A stretch of 64,000 nt of DNA, taken from the NCBI GenBank assembly GCA_905198835.1, contig CAJKDY010000004.1:1-64000 (forward strand), read 5' to 3'. This document shows positions 51,708 to 60,509 of the stretch, piece by piece. The notes beneath the pieces were generated by a model. That model searched no databases, had not been told where the DNA came from, and saw only the letters and a list, made by a program, of their open reading frames with translations. The translations under genes and the position numbers were made by a program. This stretch comes from an uncultured Eubacteriales bacterium. Lineage in GTDB: Bacteria > Bacillota > Clostridia > Oscillospirales > Oscillospiraceae. Every line of letters starts with the position of its first letter. Position 1 is the stretch's first letter.

Positions 51708-52838
51708 ATACGGGTCATTTTTACCTGCGGCGGCACCGCCGGACACATTAGTCCCGCCCTGGCCCTGGCCCGGTGCTTCCAAGAGCGCAAGCCGGACACC
51801 CAGGTCCTCTTTGTGGGGGCCGGCGGCAACACCATGGAGACCAAGCTGGTGCCCAAGGCGGGCTACGAGCTGCGGCAGGTTGACGTCAACTCCTTCCGGC
51901 GGCGGCTTAGTTTGGACAATCTGGCCCACAACGCCAAAGCGGCGGTGAACATCGTCCGCTCCAGGCGGCAGGCGGACAAGATCCTGGATGAGTTTCGGCC
52001 CGATCTGGTAGTGGGTACAGGCGGCTTCGCCTCCTACCCGGTGACCCGGGAGGCGGCTCGGCGTGGGATCCCCACCGCCATCCATGAGTCCAACGCCGTG
52101 CCGGGCCTGACCACCAAGCAGCTGGCCAGGCATGTGGACCGGGTGATGCTGGGCCTGCCCGATCAGTCGGGGGCCTACCCCGACCCCGAAAAGGTGGTGG
52201 TGACGGGCACACCGGTGCGGCCGGATTTCTTCACCCGGACCCGTAAGGAGGCCCGCTCCGAGCTTGGCCTTTCGGACGACGCGCCGATGGTCCTGTCGGT
52301 GTGGGGTTCGCTGGGGGCTAAGGTGATGAACGCCCAGATGGTGGATTTCCTGGCGTTGTGCGTGGAGCGGGGCTGTCCCTTCCACCATATCCACGGCGCG
52401 GGAGAGCGGTACTATGATGATGTGCTGGAGGGCTTGGAGCGGCAGGACATCCACCTGGATGCCCACCCCCGTCTTCAGGTGCGGCCCTATATTCACGACA
52501 TGGCCCTCTGCATGGCCGCCGCCGATGTGGTCCTCTGCCGGGCGGGCGCCTCCACCATCAGCGAGTTGGCCGCCCTGGGTAAGCCGGCGGTGCTCATCCC
52601 CTCGCCCAACGTGGCCGAGGACCATCAGACCAAAAATGCCCAGGTGCTGGCCGATCACGGTGGCGCGGTGCTGCTGCCGGAGCAGGAGTGCACGGCCCGG
52701 CGGCTTTTCGATGAAGTCACCGCCCTGCTCCAGGACCCCAAGCGGCGCGCTGCCATGGGCCAGGCCGTGTCCACCGTGGCCCCGGCGGACGCCGCGGGGC
52801 TCATTTACGATACCTTGATGGAATTGCTGGAAAAGTAG
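51708..52838 (+). CDS. murG: UDP-GlcNAc:lipid I N-acetylglucosaminyltransferase MurG, apparent ATA start
   Basis: 376 residues if read from ATA 51708. The family's N-terminus is recognisable at once (IRVIFTCGGTAGHISPALALARCF, with the lipid/UDP-binding GGTAGH loop), as are GTGGFASYPV, AIHESNAVPG and the second glycine region RAGASTISELAALGKPAVLIPSP. From the in-frame TGA at 51684 to GTG 51813 there is no ATG, GTG or TTG. GTG 51813 would delete the essential loop. ATA 51708 has GGAG 9 nt upstream and coincides with the Met of other MurG proteins. MurG converts lipid I to lipid II at the inner membrane face. Confidence 0.88.
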   Translation: MRVIFTCGGTAGHISPALALARCFQERKPDTQVLFVGAGGNTMETKLVPKAGYELRQVDVNSFRRRLSLDNLAHNAKAAVNIVRSRRQADKILDEFRPDLVVGTGGFASYPVTREAARRGIPTAIHESNAVPGLTTKQLARHVDRVMLGLPDQSGAYPDPEKVVVTGTPVRPDFFTRTRKEARSELGLSDDAPMVLSVWGSLGAKVMNAQMVDFLALCVERGCPFHHIHGAGERYYDDVLEGLERQDIHLDAHPRLQVRPYIHDMALCMAAADVVLCRAGASTISELAALGKPAVLIPSPNVAEDHQTKNAQVLADHGGAVLLPEQECTARRLFDEVTALLQDPKRRAAMGQAVSTVAPADAAGLIYDTLMELLEK

Positions 52839-52889
52839 CGCCTTTCCCTGCCTTGACATAGGATGGCCTATGAAAAGGGAGGGATCACC

Positions 52890-54155
52890 ATGGAGGTACT
52901 GCGCATCCGAGGAGGCAGGCCCCTTTCCGGGCGGCTGCAGGTGCAGGGGGCGAAGAACAGCGTTTTGCCCTTGCTGGCCGCCGCCATTCTGGGCCGGGGC
53001 GTCAGCGCGATCCACAACTGCCCACGGCTCACCGATGTGGACGCCTCGGTGGCCATTTTGGAGCATCTGGGCTGTGAGGTCCGGTGGGAGGGGGACACGC
53101 TTTACATAGACGCCGCCGCGCCCCACGCCTATACCGTGCCCGCGTCCCTGGCCCGGGCCATGCGCTCATCGGTCATCTTTCTGGGGCCCATCCTGGCCCG
53201 GCTGGGCCGGGCGGAAATGAGCTATCCCGGCGGCTGTGAGCTGGGACCGAGACCCATCGACCTGCACCTTTCGGCCCTCAGGACCCTGGGGGCGGAGATC
53301 CAGGAGGGCCCGGCGGGCCTTGTGTGCGCCGCGACGGCCCTGCGGGGTGGGGAGATCACCCTGACCATCCCCAGCGTGGGGGCCACGGAAAACGCTATGC
53401 TCTGCGCGGTGGCTGCCGGGGGGATCACCACCATTCTCAACGCCGCCCGAGAGCCGGAGATCGTCCAGCTACAGGACTTCCTGCGCTCCATGGGAGCGCA
53501 GGTCCGGGGCGCGGGCAGTTCCGTGATCACCATTTGGGGAGGCGAGATGCTCCACGGCGGCGAGGTCACCGTCATGGGCGACCGGATCGTAGCCGCCACC
53601 TATCTCTGCGGCTGCGCCGCCGCCGGAGGCGAGGTCGAGCTTGCGGGGGTGGAGAGTCGGCATCTGTCTACGGTGACGGCCCTTCTGGCTGAGGCGGGCT
53701 GCGCGGTAGAGAGCAGCGAGGGTCGTATCCGACTGAGCCGGGACCCGGATCTGCCACTCCGGTGTGTCCACGCCGTGCGCACCGCACCCTATCCCGGCTT
53801 TCCCACCGACGCCCAGGCGCCCTTGATGGCGGCGCTTTGTACCGCCCAGGGGACCACCCTCTTTGTGGAGAACATGTTCTCCAGCCGCTACCGCCACATT
53901 GACGAGCTTCGGCGTATGGGGGCCAGCATCAACTGCGAGGGCCGGGTGGCGGTAGTCACCGGTGTGGAGCGTCTCCATGGCGGCGAGCTGGAGGCCTTTG
54001 ATCTCCGGGGCGGTGCGGCGCTGGCTGTGGCCGCGCTGGGGGCGACGGGGGAGAGCGTCATCACCGGACTCCACCATGTGCTTCGGGGCTATGCCGACAT
54101 CGCGAGGGACCTGACCGCGCTGGGAGCAGACGCGGAAATCTTAGAGAAAAAGTAG
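52890..54155 (+). CDS. murA: UDP-N-acetylglucosamine 1-carboxyvinyltransferase
   Basis: 421 residues of the EPSP-synthase fold. KNSVLPLLAA near the start, catalytic Cys116 in PGGCELGPRPIDLHL (the fosfomycin target; Cys implies sensitivity to that chemistry), and the C-terminal DLRGGAALAVAAL. It starts peptidoglycan precursor synthesis. ATG 52890 follows GGGAGG; an upstream ATG at 52863 has no ribosome site. Its position between murG and ftsQ is usual for Clostridia. Confidence 0.95.
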   Translation: MEVLRIRGGRPLSGRLQVQGAKNSVLPLLAAAILGRGVSAIHNCPRLTDVDASVAILEHLGCEVRWEGDTLYIDAAAPHAYTVPASLARAMRSSVIFLGPILARLGRAEMSYPGGCELGPRPIDLHLSALRTLGAEIQEGPAGLVCAATALRGGEITLTIPSVGATENAMLCAVAAGGITTILNAAREPEIVQLQDFLRSMGAQVRGAGSSVITIWGGEMLHGGEVTVMGDRIVAATYLCGCAAAGGEVELAGVESRHLSTVTALLAEAGCAVESSEGRIRLSRDPDLPLRCVHAVRTAPYPGFPTDAQAPLMAALCTAQGTTLFVENMFSSRYRHIDELRRMGASINCEGRVAVVTGVERLHGGELEAFDLRGGAALAVAALGATGESVITGLHHVLRGYADIARDLTALGADAEILEKK

Positions 54156-54164
54156 GGAACGCCA

Positions 54165-54932
54165 ATGGCAAACAAGCGCCGCCGGAAAAGTAAACAGCGT
54201 AGACGTCCGCGCCACTCAGGGCTCTATATGGTGCTGTCCGCCGTGCTGATCCTGGCGGCGGTGGCGCTGGCCTGCGCGGTGTTTTTCCGGGTGGGCAGTA
54301 TCACCGTCCAGGGCAACAGCCGCTATACCGCCCAGGAGATCATCGACGTCTCCGGCATAAAAAACGGCGATAACCTCTTTTTGCTGCGGCCCTCCTCCGT
54401 CTCCAACCAGCTGCGCCGCAATCTGCCTTATATCCAGGATGTGACCGTTCGCCGGGTCCTGCCTGACGCCATCTCGATCACCGTCACCGAGGGCCGGGCC
54501 GCGGCCGCTATCGCCTGTGAGGGGCAGTGGTGGCTCATTGGCCAGGACTGTAAACTGCTGGAGCGCTCCGCCGCCACAGGCGGACTGCCCGTAGTGACGG
54601 GCATCGACCCGCTGGTCCCAGCCGAGGGCACCTATCTGGCCGCCGGCGAGGACCAGCGTGGCCGGGTGGAGTGGTTGCGGGAACTGCTGGCCGCCCTGGG
54701 AGAAAACGGCCTTTTGGACAAGCTGGGCGGCGTGGACCTCACCGAGGACTACCGCATCACCTTTGTCTATGACTCCCGCTTCACCATCCACATCCCGCCA
54801 GTGACCGAGATGGGCATGGACTACTGGCTGCGCCGCTTTGCCGCCGCCGTCACCGACCCCAGGGTGGACGTCAACCAAAATTACACCGTGGAGATCATGG
54901 ACGAGGAGAGCCTCCGTTTCATTCCCAATTAA
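54165..54932 (+). CDS. ftsQ: cell division protein FtsQ/DivIB
   Basis: 255 residues. A strongly basic head (MANKRRRKSKQRRRPRH), one membrane segment (about 20-41), a POTRA domain (about 44-113, VGSITVQGNSRYTAQEIIDVSGI) and a beta domain. It is a divisome scaffold linking FtsL/FtsB. It starts 9 nt after murA. The following gap carries the ftsZ promoter. Confidence 0.9.
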   Translation: MANKRRRKSKQRRRPRHSGLYMVLSAVLILAAVALACAVFFRVGSITVQGNSRYTAQEIIDVSGIKNGDNLFLLRPSSVSNQLRRNLPYIQDVTVRRVLPDAISITVTEGRAAAAIACEGQWWLIGQDCKLLERSAATGGLPVVTGIDPLVPAEGTYLAAGEDQRGRVEWLRELLAALGENGLLDKLGGVDLTEDYRITFVYDSRFTIHIPPVTEMGMDYWLRRFAAAVTDPRVDVNQNYTVEIMDEESLRFIPN

Positions 54933-54971
54933 AAAAACTGGCCCTCAGGCGAAAAAAACCCGCATTTTCTC

Positions 54972-55000
54972 TTGACCTGTCCCGGCAAAAAGGATACAAT
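54972..55000 (+). promoter_or_regulatory. sigma-A promoter of ftsZ
   Basis: TTGACC (54972-54977), 17-nt spacer, TACAAT (54995-55000), 90 nt before the ftsZ ATG, so ftsZ has a separate supply of transcript. Confidence 0.82.
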
Positions 55001-55089
55001 AGGAACGTATAATCGCAACATATAGCTGGGAGAGCCCCGCGGGGCATACCACAGCTTGTAATTTCTTTGTACATAGGAGGGACGCGGGT

Positions 55090-56199
55090 ATGGCGTTTCA
55101 GATGGACCCGGGCATGGGCGGGGTAGATGTGATCAAGGTCATCGGCGTTGGCGGCGCGGGCAATAACGTGGTCAACCGTATGGTGAAAAGCAATGTCAAG
55201 GGCGTGGACTTTATCGCCGTGAATACCGACCGGCAGGCCCTGGAGATCTCCTCGGCCACCTACAAGATCCAGATCGGTGAAAAGCTCACCGGCGGCAAGG
55301 GCGCAGGCTCCGACCCCGATATGGGCCGTAAGTCCGCCGAAGAGAGCCGTGCCCAGATCTCCAAGTCTCTGGAAGGGACGGACATGGTCTTCATCACCGC
55401 CGGCATGGGCGGCGGCACGGGTACCGGCGCGGCCCCCATCGTGGCCGACATCGCCAAAGAGATGGGCATCCTGACCGTAGCCGTGGTCACCAAGCCCTTC
55501 CACTTCGAGGGCACCCGGCGCATGACCCAGGCAGAGATGGGCATCGCCGAACTTCGCACCAAGGTGGACAGCCTGGTCATTATCCCCAACGAGCGCCTGC
55601 GCTACGCCACCGACCAGAAGCTCACCTTTGCCAACGCCTTCGAGATCGCCGACGATGTGCTGCGCCAGGCGGTGCAGTCGGTCTCCGACCTCATTACCAA
55701 CACCGGCTTTATCAACCTGGACTTTGCCGACGTCACCGCCGTGATGAAGGACGCGGGCATGGCCCACATGGGCGTGGGCCGGGCCGCGGGCAAGAACAAG
55801 GCCGAGGAGGCCGCCCGCATGGCTGTGTCCAGCCCCCTGCTGGAGGTGCCCATCAACGGCGCCAAGGGCGTCATTGTCAACGTCACTGGCTCTTTGGACA
55901 TGGACCTGGACGAGGTCACCGTGGCGGTGGACATGGTCCGGGAGATGGCCGACCCCGATGCCCGGTTCATCTTCGGCGCCGCCTTCGACGAATCGCTGGA
56001 GGACGAGTTGCTCATTACGGTCATTGCCACGGGCTTTGATGGTTCCGGCGCTGCCGACGCGCCGGTGAGCGATCCCTTCTCCCGCAAGAGCCAGGCCCAG
56101 GCTGAGAGCGAGACCGCTCCCGCCGAAGCGCCCAAGGCCGCCGATGACGATGCCGACGACTTTGAAAAGGTCCTGCGCATCTTTACCCACGGCAACTGA
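55090..56199 (+). CDS. ftsZ: cell division GTPase FtsZ
   Basis: 369 residues. GTP-binding GGGTGTG at 107-113, IGVGGAGNNVVNRM at the start, and the synergy loop NLDFADVTAVMKDAGMAHMG. It polymerises into the Z ring. The C-terminal linker (about 318-350) is Ala/Glu/Asp-rich and the end DDFEKVLRIFTHGN lacks the common DIPxFLR peptide. AGGAGG precedes the ATG. A terminator 40 nt after the stop closes the cluster. Confidence 0.96.
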   Translation: MAFQMDPGMGGVDVIKVIGVGGAGNNVVNRMVKSNVKGVDFIAVNTDRQALEISSATYKIQIGEKLTGGKGAGSDPDMGRKSAEESRAQISKSLEGTDMVFITAGMGGGTGTGAAPIVADIAKEMGILTVAVVTKPFHFEGTRRMTQAEMGIAELRTKVDSLVIIPNERLRYATDQKLTFANAFEIADDVLRQAVQSVSDLITNTGFINLDFADVTAVMKDAGMAHMGVGRAAGKNKAEEAARMAVSSPLLEVPINGAKGVIVNVTGSLDMDLDEVTVAVDMVREMADPDARFIFGAAFDESLEDELLITVIATGFDGSGAADAPVSDPFSRKSQAQAESETAPAEAPKAADDDADDFEKVLRIFTHGN

Positions 56200-56239
56200 G
56201 AGGACTGTACGACGGCCCGTTGACAACTGATATGGGATA

Positions 56240-56278
56240 AAAAGAGCGCCTGCCGACCGCATCGGCAGGCGCTCTTTT
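56240..56278. terminator. bidirectional terminator after ftsZ
   Basis: 17-bp stem AAAAGAGCGCCTGCCGA / TCGGCAGGCGCTCTTTT with a 5-nt loop, shared with the convergent Cache/GGDEF gene. Confidence 0.9.
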
Positions 56279-56292
56279 CACAATCATGGGCG

Positions 56293-58629
56293 TTATGCGG
56301 GCTCCGACGTGACGTTGGTAAACAGCCAGATCAGCTCCTCGGCGTTATCGTCCGAGCGGCTGGGATGGCGGATCTTCAAAAGGACTTGGGTGCCATAGTG
56401 GGTCTGGAAGCGGCATTCCACGGTCCCGTCCTTTTCCAGCAGGGGGAGGATGCGGTCATAGTCGCAGCATTCCAGCAGCGCGGCCTGACATTCGGGGCGG
56501 ACCTGCTGAGCGGTGTAGCGCTCCATAGCGCCGAGGAAGCTGTAATGGGTCTGCTTTAGCGCCTCTTCAAAGACGGGTGATGTGGCCAGGACAGAGCGGC
56601 AGGCGTCCTTGGCCGGGTCCACAAAGTAGACCCCCAGCAGATTGGGGACCAGATAGGACAGCAATGTGTCCGTATCCCGTTTGGCAGATAGGGTCTGCTC
56701 CAGCCGGGTGTTGAGGTTGCGCATCTGCCGCTCGCCGCCCTTGCTGGCGTAGAACTCGGCCTTGTTTTTCCGCATGGCGGCCTCGGCGGCGGCCACGATG
56801 GCGTTCACCTGGAACTCCCCGCGGTGCCACTCCACGCCCACGGAGACGGTGTAGCCGCATTTTTCCACCGCCTCGCTGACCGCCTTGGCCTTCCGCTCCA
56901 GATCCTCTTGGGCCATGGCGGTGACCAGCACGGCAAACTCGTCGCCGCCCAGACGGAAGGTGTCTTTCTTATCAAAGGAGGCCAGCAGCGCGTCGGCCAC
57001 CGAGCGCAGCATCTCGTCTCCGGCGTCGTGGCCCAGATGGTTGTTGATCTCATGGAGACCGTTGGCGTCGATGTATACGCAGCCCACCGTGCCGCCCTCC
57101 ATGGTGGCCAGAGTATCCAGCCGGGCGTGGTAGCTGTTGCGGTTCATCAGGCCCGTCAGCTCGTCCACCTGACTGATATAGGCCAGGGTCTGGTAGTTCT
57201 GCCGGTTCTCTACCGCCATGGTAAAGGTCAGCGCCACCTGGTCCAGCGGCTCCGTGCCGTTCCACAGTACGTCGGGATTCACCGCGCACAGCATACCCAG
57301 CGGTCGTTTGCCGTCCAGGGCGTCGATGCGCGCCAGCATGATGTTGCGGATGCCGATATCCCGGGCCGCGTGCCAGTCGTCGTCTCCCCAGAGGAAGGGA
57401 CGGTTGCTGAAAAAGCGCCCGTCCTGTAGCAGCGTCTTGGCCGTCTGGGGGAAAAAGGATTGGAAGTTGGCCTTCTTAGGCGGCACCTTGGTAGGCGAGC
57501 CGCCCACATCCTGGAGCACCAGCGCCCCATCCTTGTCCAAGGCGTAATAGGCCACCGCGTCGGCGGTCAGGTAGTTGGCGATCTCCAGCAACGCCTGCTC
57601 AAAAGCGCCAGGGTCGATGTGGGCCCGGAACAGGGTCTGCTGGACCTCCAGCATATACTGCCCGCCCCGAAGTTGGAGCTCCGTCCGGGCCTGGCGGCGG
57701 CGGACGTCCCGGAAGAACCAGAGCAGGAAGGCCAGAGACAGGCCCGCAATGAGAGCGATCATGATGACAAAGAGCACCATCACCGTGTTAGACTGGGCAA
57801 AGGCTACGTCCTCCTTCACCGACAGCATCACCACCCAGTCCTGGAAGCCCACGGAGGTATAGTAGAGGTAGTCGTTGCTGTTGGAGTTGGGGCTACGCAT
57901 CACGGTAAAGCCGTCCTGTCCGGTGCGGACCTCGCGGTAAAACGCCTCTTTGCTGTATCCGCCGGTGAAGAGATAGTTTTCCACGTCACGCAGATTGCCC
58001 GGCTTTTCGTGGATGGGGTCGATGAGGTAGTTGCCCGTCTCGCTTTCGATGAGGAAGAGGCTGGCCTGGTGGCCGTAGGCGGACACGGAGAAGCGAGAGG
58101 CCAAACGCTCCATGGGGATAACGCCGGAGATGATCGCCACCGTCCTCTTGCCCTGTCGTACCGGCGCGTAAAGCCGGATGATCTGCTGGTCGGGGGAGAG
58201 CTGGTCCAGTGCCCGCCGCGTGGCCCCGCCATCCGATTGTGACAACTTCTTATAGGAGAGGGTGGGGTCCTTTTTTATGCCGGAGGAGGTATAGAGCGTG
58301 CCGTCGGGCATGATCAGCTCCAGCCGGGTGATGAGGTCCACATCGCCCAAGGACGCCAAAATAACCCCTCCTGCCTCCTCCGAGACCATGCACTGGTCGT
58401 AGACGATGCCGGAGATCTTATCCAAATAGGTCTGCGAGCGCTTCACCGAGGCCATGATCTGGCTCCCGGCGGTCTGGGTGTGCTCCTCCAGCCGGGTGAC
58501 GCAGCCCTGCCGCTCCAGACGATAATATCGAATGAAAAAGACCGCAAGGATCACAGCCAGGATCCCCAATAACAGGACCATGGACAGCAATTGCCGGTCT
58601 TTCTTTGCCTTAACAGCTCTCTTTTTCAT
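56293..58629 (-). CDS. Cache-domain membrane receptor with GGDEF domain
   Basis: 778 residues. Membrane segments at about 15-34 and 283-305 enclose an extracytoplasmic double-Cache-like sensor (LELIMPDGTLYTSSG, GVIPMERLASRF, LIESETGNYLID, VGFQDWVVMLS). Inside follow a GAF-like region (about 330-475), a GGDEF domain (about 484-640, motif GGDEF 561-565), and about 135 further residues of unrecognised type. The RxxD inhibitory site is absent. It is expected to make c-di-GMP on binding a small extracellular ligand. The start ATG 58629 follows GGTGGG; an upstream frame lies over the promoter. Confidence 0.88.
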   Translation of the reverse strand: MKKRAVKAKKDRQLLSMVLLLGILAVILAVFFIRYYRLERQGCVTRLEEHTQTAGSQIMASVKRSQTYLDKISGIVYDQCMVSEEAGGVILASLGDVDLITRLELIMPDGTLYTSSGIKKDPTLSYKKLSQSDGGATRRALDQLSPDQQIIRLYAPVRQGKRTVAIISGVIPMERLASRFSVSAYGHQASLFLIESETGNYLIDPIHEKPGNLRDVENYLFTGGYSKEAFYREVRTGQDGFTVMRSPNSNSNDYLYYTSVGFQDWVVMLSVKEDVAFAQSNTVMVLFVIMIALIAGLSLAFLLWFFRDVRRRQARTELQLRGGQYMLEVQQTLFRAHIDPGAFEQALLEIANYLTADAVAYYALDKDGALVLQDVGGSPTKVPPKKANFQSFFPQTAKTLLQDGRFFSNRPFLWGDDDWHAARDIGIRNIMLARIDALDGKRPLGMLCAVNPDVLWNGTEPLDQVALTFTMAVENRQNYQTLAYISQVDELTGLMNRNSYHARLDTLATMEGGTVGCVYIDANGLHEINNHLGHDAGDEMLRSVADALLASFDKKDTFRLGGDEFAVLVTAMAQEDLERKAKAVSEAVEKCGYTVSVGVEWHRGEFQVNAIVAAAEAAMRKNKAEFYASKGGERQMRNLNTRLEQTLSAKRDTDTLLSYLVPNLLGVYFVDPAKDACRSVLATSPVFEEALKQTHYSFLGAMERYTAQQVRPECQAALLECCDYDRILPLLEKDGTVECRFQTHYGTQVLLKIRHPSRSDDNAEELIWLFTNVTSEPA

Positions 58630-58676
58630 AGGCAACCCACCGATCTTTTGGCGGTTACGTACCTGAATATAGGTAC

Positions 58677-58705
58677 AGTATAACAAATTCTACTGCCGCT
58701 GGCAA
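58677..58705 (-). promoter_or_regulatory. sigma-A promoter of the Cache/GGDEF gene
   Basis: On the minus strand TTGCCA (58705-58700), 17-nt spacer, TATACT (58682-58677). Confidence 0.78.
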
Positions 58706-58752
58706 CAAAAATTTGAAAATTTTTCACAAAAATTACCTCACCTAGAAAAGAG

Positions 58753-58781
58753 TTGCTTTTTCAAGGCCCAAGCCCTATAAT
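58753..58781 (+). promoter_or_regulatory. sigma-A promoter of the secreted transglutaminase gene
   Basis: TTGCTT (58753-58758), 17-nt spacer, TATAAT (58776-58781). Divergent from the Cache/GGDEF promoter about 50 bp away. Confidence 0.78.
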
Positions 58782-58847
58782 GAAAAAAAGATCAACATTC
58801 CGATCCTACCGAAAGAGGATGAGAAGTGGGAAAAACGGGAGGCTTTT

Positions 58848-60467
58848 ATGAAAAAGCGATGGCTGAGTTTGCTGACAGGTCTGACGCTGTGCCTGGCCCT
58901 TGCGCCTTTGCGCGCGGCGGCGGAGCGTCCAGCCGCCCCATCCTTACCGCGCCCGGCGGGGATCCTTTTGGAGGAAGCGACCGGCGGTGTTGACGAGGCC
59001 ACGCTCCAGGGCCTGCCCGAGCCCGACTATGCCGGCGCCACCGAGGCTCTGCGCCAGGGGATCGCCGACCGGGCCGAGGTCATTCGGATCGACCAGTACC
59101 GTATTCCGGCCACGTCAGCCGCGCTCGACCGGCTGATCTGCAGCGTTTACTACCGCTACGGCGAGCTGTTTGTTCTGGATCCCTCCCAGCAATGGCCGTG
59201 CAGCGTCCTTGGCGGCGTTTTGTATGAGATCACGCCGCCTTACCGCGCGGACCTGGACCCTGAGAGCTATGCTCGGGCCAGAGACTTTTATGACAAGACG
59301 CTCGCGTCTATCGTGGAGCAGGTGCCCGAGGGCTTTTCCGATGCGGAAAAGGTCCTTTTTATCCATGATTATCTGGCTGCCAACTACGAGTATGACTATG
59401 ACTACGCCATCTATGACGCCTACAACTTTCTTCAGGAGGGCAAGGGCGTGTGCCAGGCGTATACGCTCACCTTTTCAGCCTTGATGGACCGGCTGGGCAT
59501 CCCGGTATCCTATGTGGAGAGCGCGCTTTTGAACCACGTGTGGAACGTGGTGAAGCTGGGGGAGAGCTGGTATCATATAGACGTCACCTGGGACGACCCG
59601 GGGATCCCCACCAGCCCCGACGACCAGGGAAACCCGCGTGCGACCGATGTGGCGGGCGCGGCCTCCCACAGCTGTTTTCTCATCAGCGACCAGACCAACG
59701 AGGCCATTCGGCGGGCCTGGGCTGAGGAAAATGGGCTGGAGTATGCCAACGATCAGGTCTGTGGTCTGGAGGACGTGGCCTGCCCAGACAACGCCTACGA
59801 GACCGGGCCTTGGGCCCAAGCGGACTCTCCGGTGGTCTACGTCCCCGAGAATGAGCGTTGGTACTATCTCTCCACCGAACTGAGCGATCAGGGCTTCTAC
59901 TGCTGGTCGGGGGACGCCCAGGAGGCCCCTGTCCGGATCGGGGACTACTCCGAGATGCATTATGGCGGCGCCGCGCCGCTGGTGGAGTACCGGGGGTGCC
60001 TGTTTTTCGCCGATCCCGGTCAGGTCAACCGCTGGGAGCTGTCCACCGGGACCATGGATACCGTCCTTGCCGCCGATGGCGGGGCGTATGCGTACAGCGG
60101 CTTTCGCCTCCAGGATGGCGGGCTGCGCGTCAAGGACCGGCTCACCGAGGTATTCACCCGCTTTGAGGGCCAGTTGTTGCCCTGGCGTGAAGTAGACGCC
60201 GGCCTTTGCTCTTACTACTACGACTTTGGCCAGGTGGACGTCCGCCTGGGCGAGGACGCCCGGGACAAGCATTTCTTCTTGGCCTGGTATGACGGCGCCA
60301 CCGGCCAGATGACCGGGCTGGACCGGATCACCGCCGACGGCTCCTTTGGCCAGGGCGTGACGGATATGGACCTGGAGTGTACGCTTTTCATTCTATGCGA
60401 TGACGCAACTTGGGCGCCCGCGCGACCCAAGGTTTTGTTAAAGCCCCAGCTGGCGCTGGACAAGTAA
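58848..60467 (+). CDS. secreted transglutaminase-like protein
   Basis: 539 residues with a signal peptide (MKKRWLSLLTGLTLCLALAPLRAAA). Residues about 145-260 form a transglutaminase-like core with Cys in GKGVCQAYTLTFSALM, His in LNHVWNVVKL and Asp in WYHIDVTWDDP. The second half is beta-rich with repeated short units (WYYLSTELSDQG, YWSGDAQ, GGAAPLVEYRGCLFF), perhaps a propeller-like domain that reads SxxGxxY motifs. The protein is exported; it may act on wall or surface proteins. GGGAGG lies 5 nt before the ATG. Confidence 0.84.
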   Translation: MKKRWLSLLTGLTLCLALAPLRAAAERPAAPSLPRPAGILLEEATGGVDEATLQGLPEPDYAGATEALRQGIADRAEVIRIDQYRIPATSAALDRLICSVYYRYGELFVLDPSQQWPCSVLGGVLYEITPPYRADLDPESYARARDFYDKTLASIVEQVPEGFSDAEKVLFIHDYLAANYEYDYDYAIYDAYNFLQEGKGVCQAYTLTFSALMDRLGIPVSYVESALLNHVWNVVKLGESWYHIDVTWDDPGIPTSPDDQGNPRATDVAGAASHSCFLISDQTNEAIRRAWAEENGLEYANDQVCGLEDVACPDNAYETGPWAQADSPVVYVPENERWYYLSTELSDQGFYCWSGDAQEAPVRIGDYSEMHYGGAAPLVEYRGCLFFADPGQVNRWELSTGTMDTVLAADGGAYAYSGFRLQDGGLRVKDRLTEVFTRFEGQLLPWREVDAGLCSYYYDFGQVDVRLGEDARDKHFFLAWYDGATGQMTGLDRITADGSFGQGVTDMDLECTLFILCDDATWAPARPKVLLKPQLALDK

Positions 60468-60509
60468 GCTCCAAGACCCCATCAAATTTTTTATGAGGAG
60501 AGATACGAT

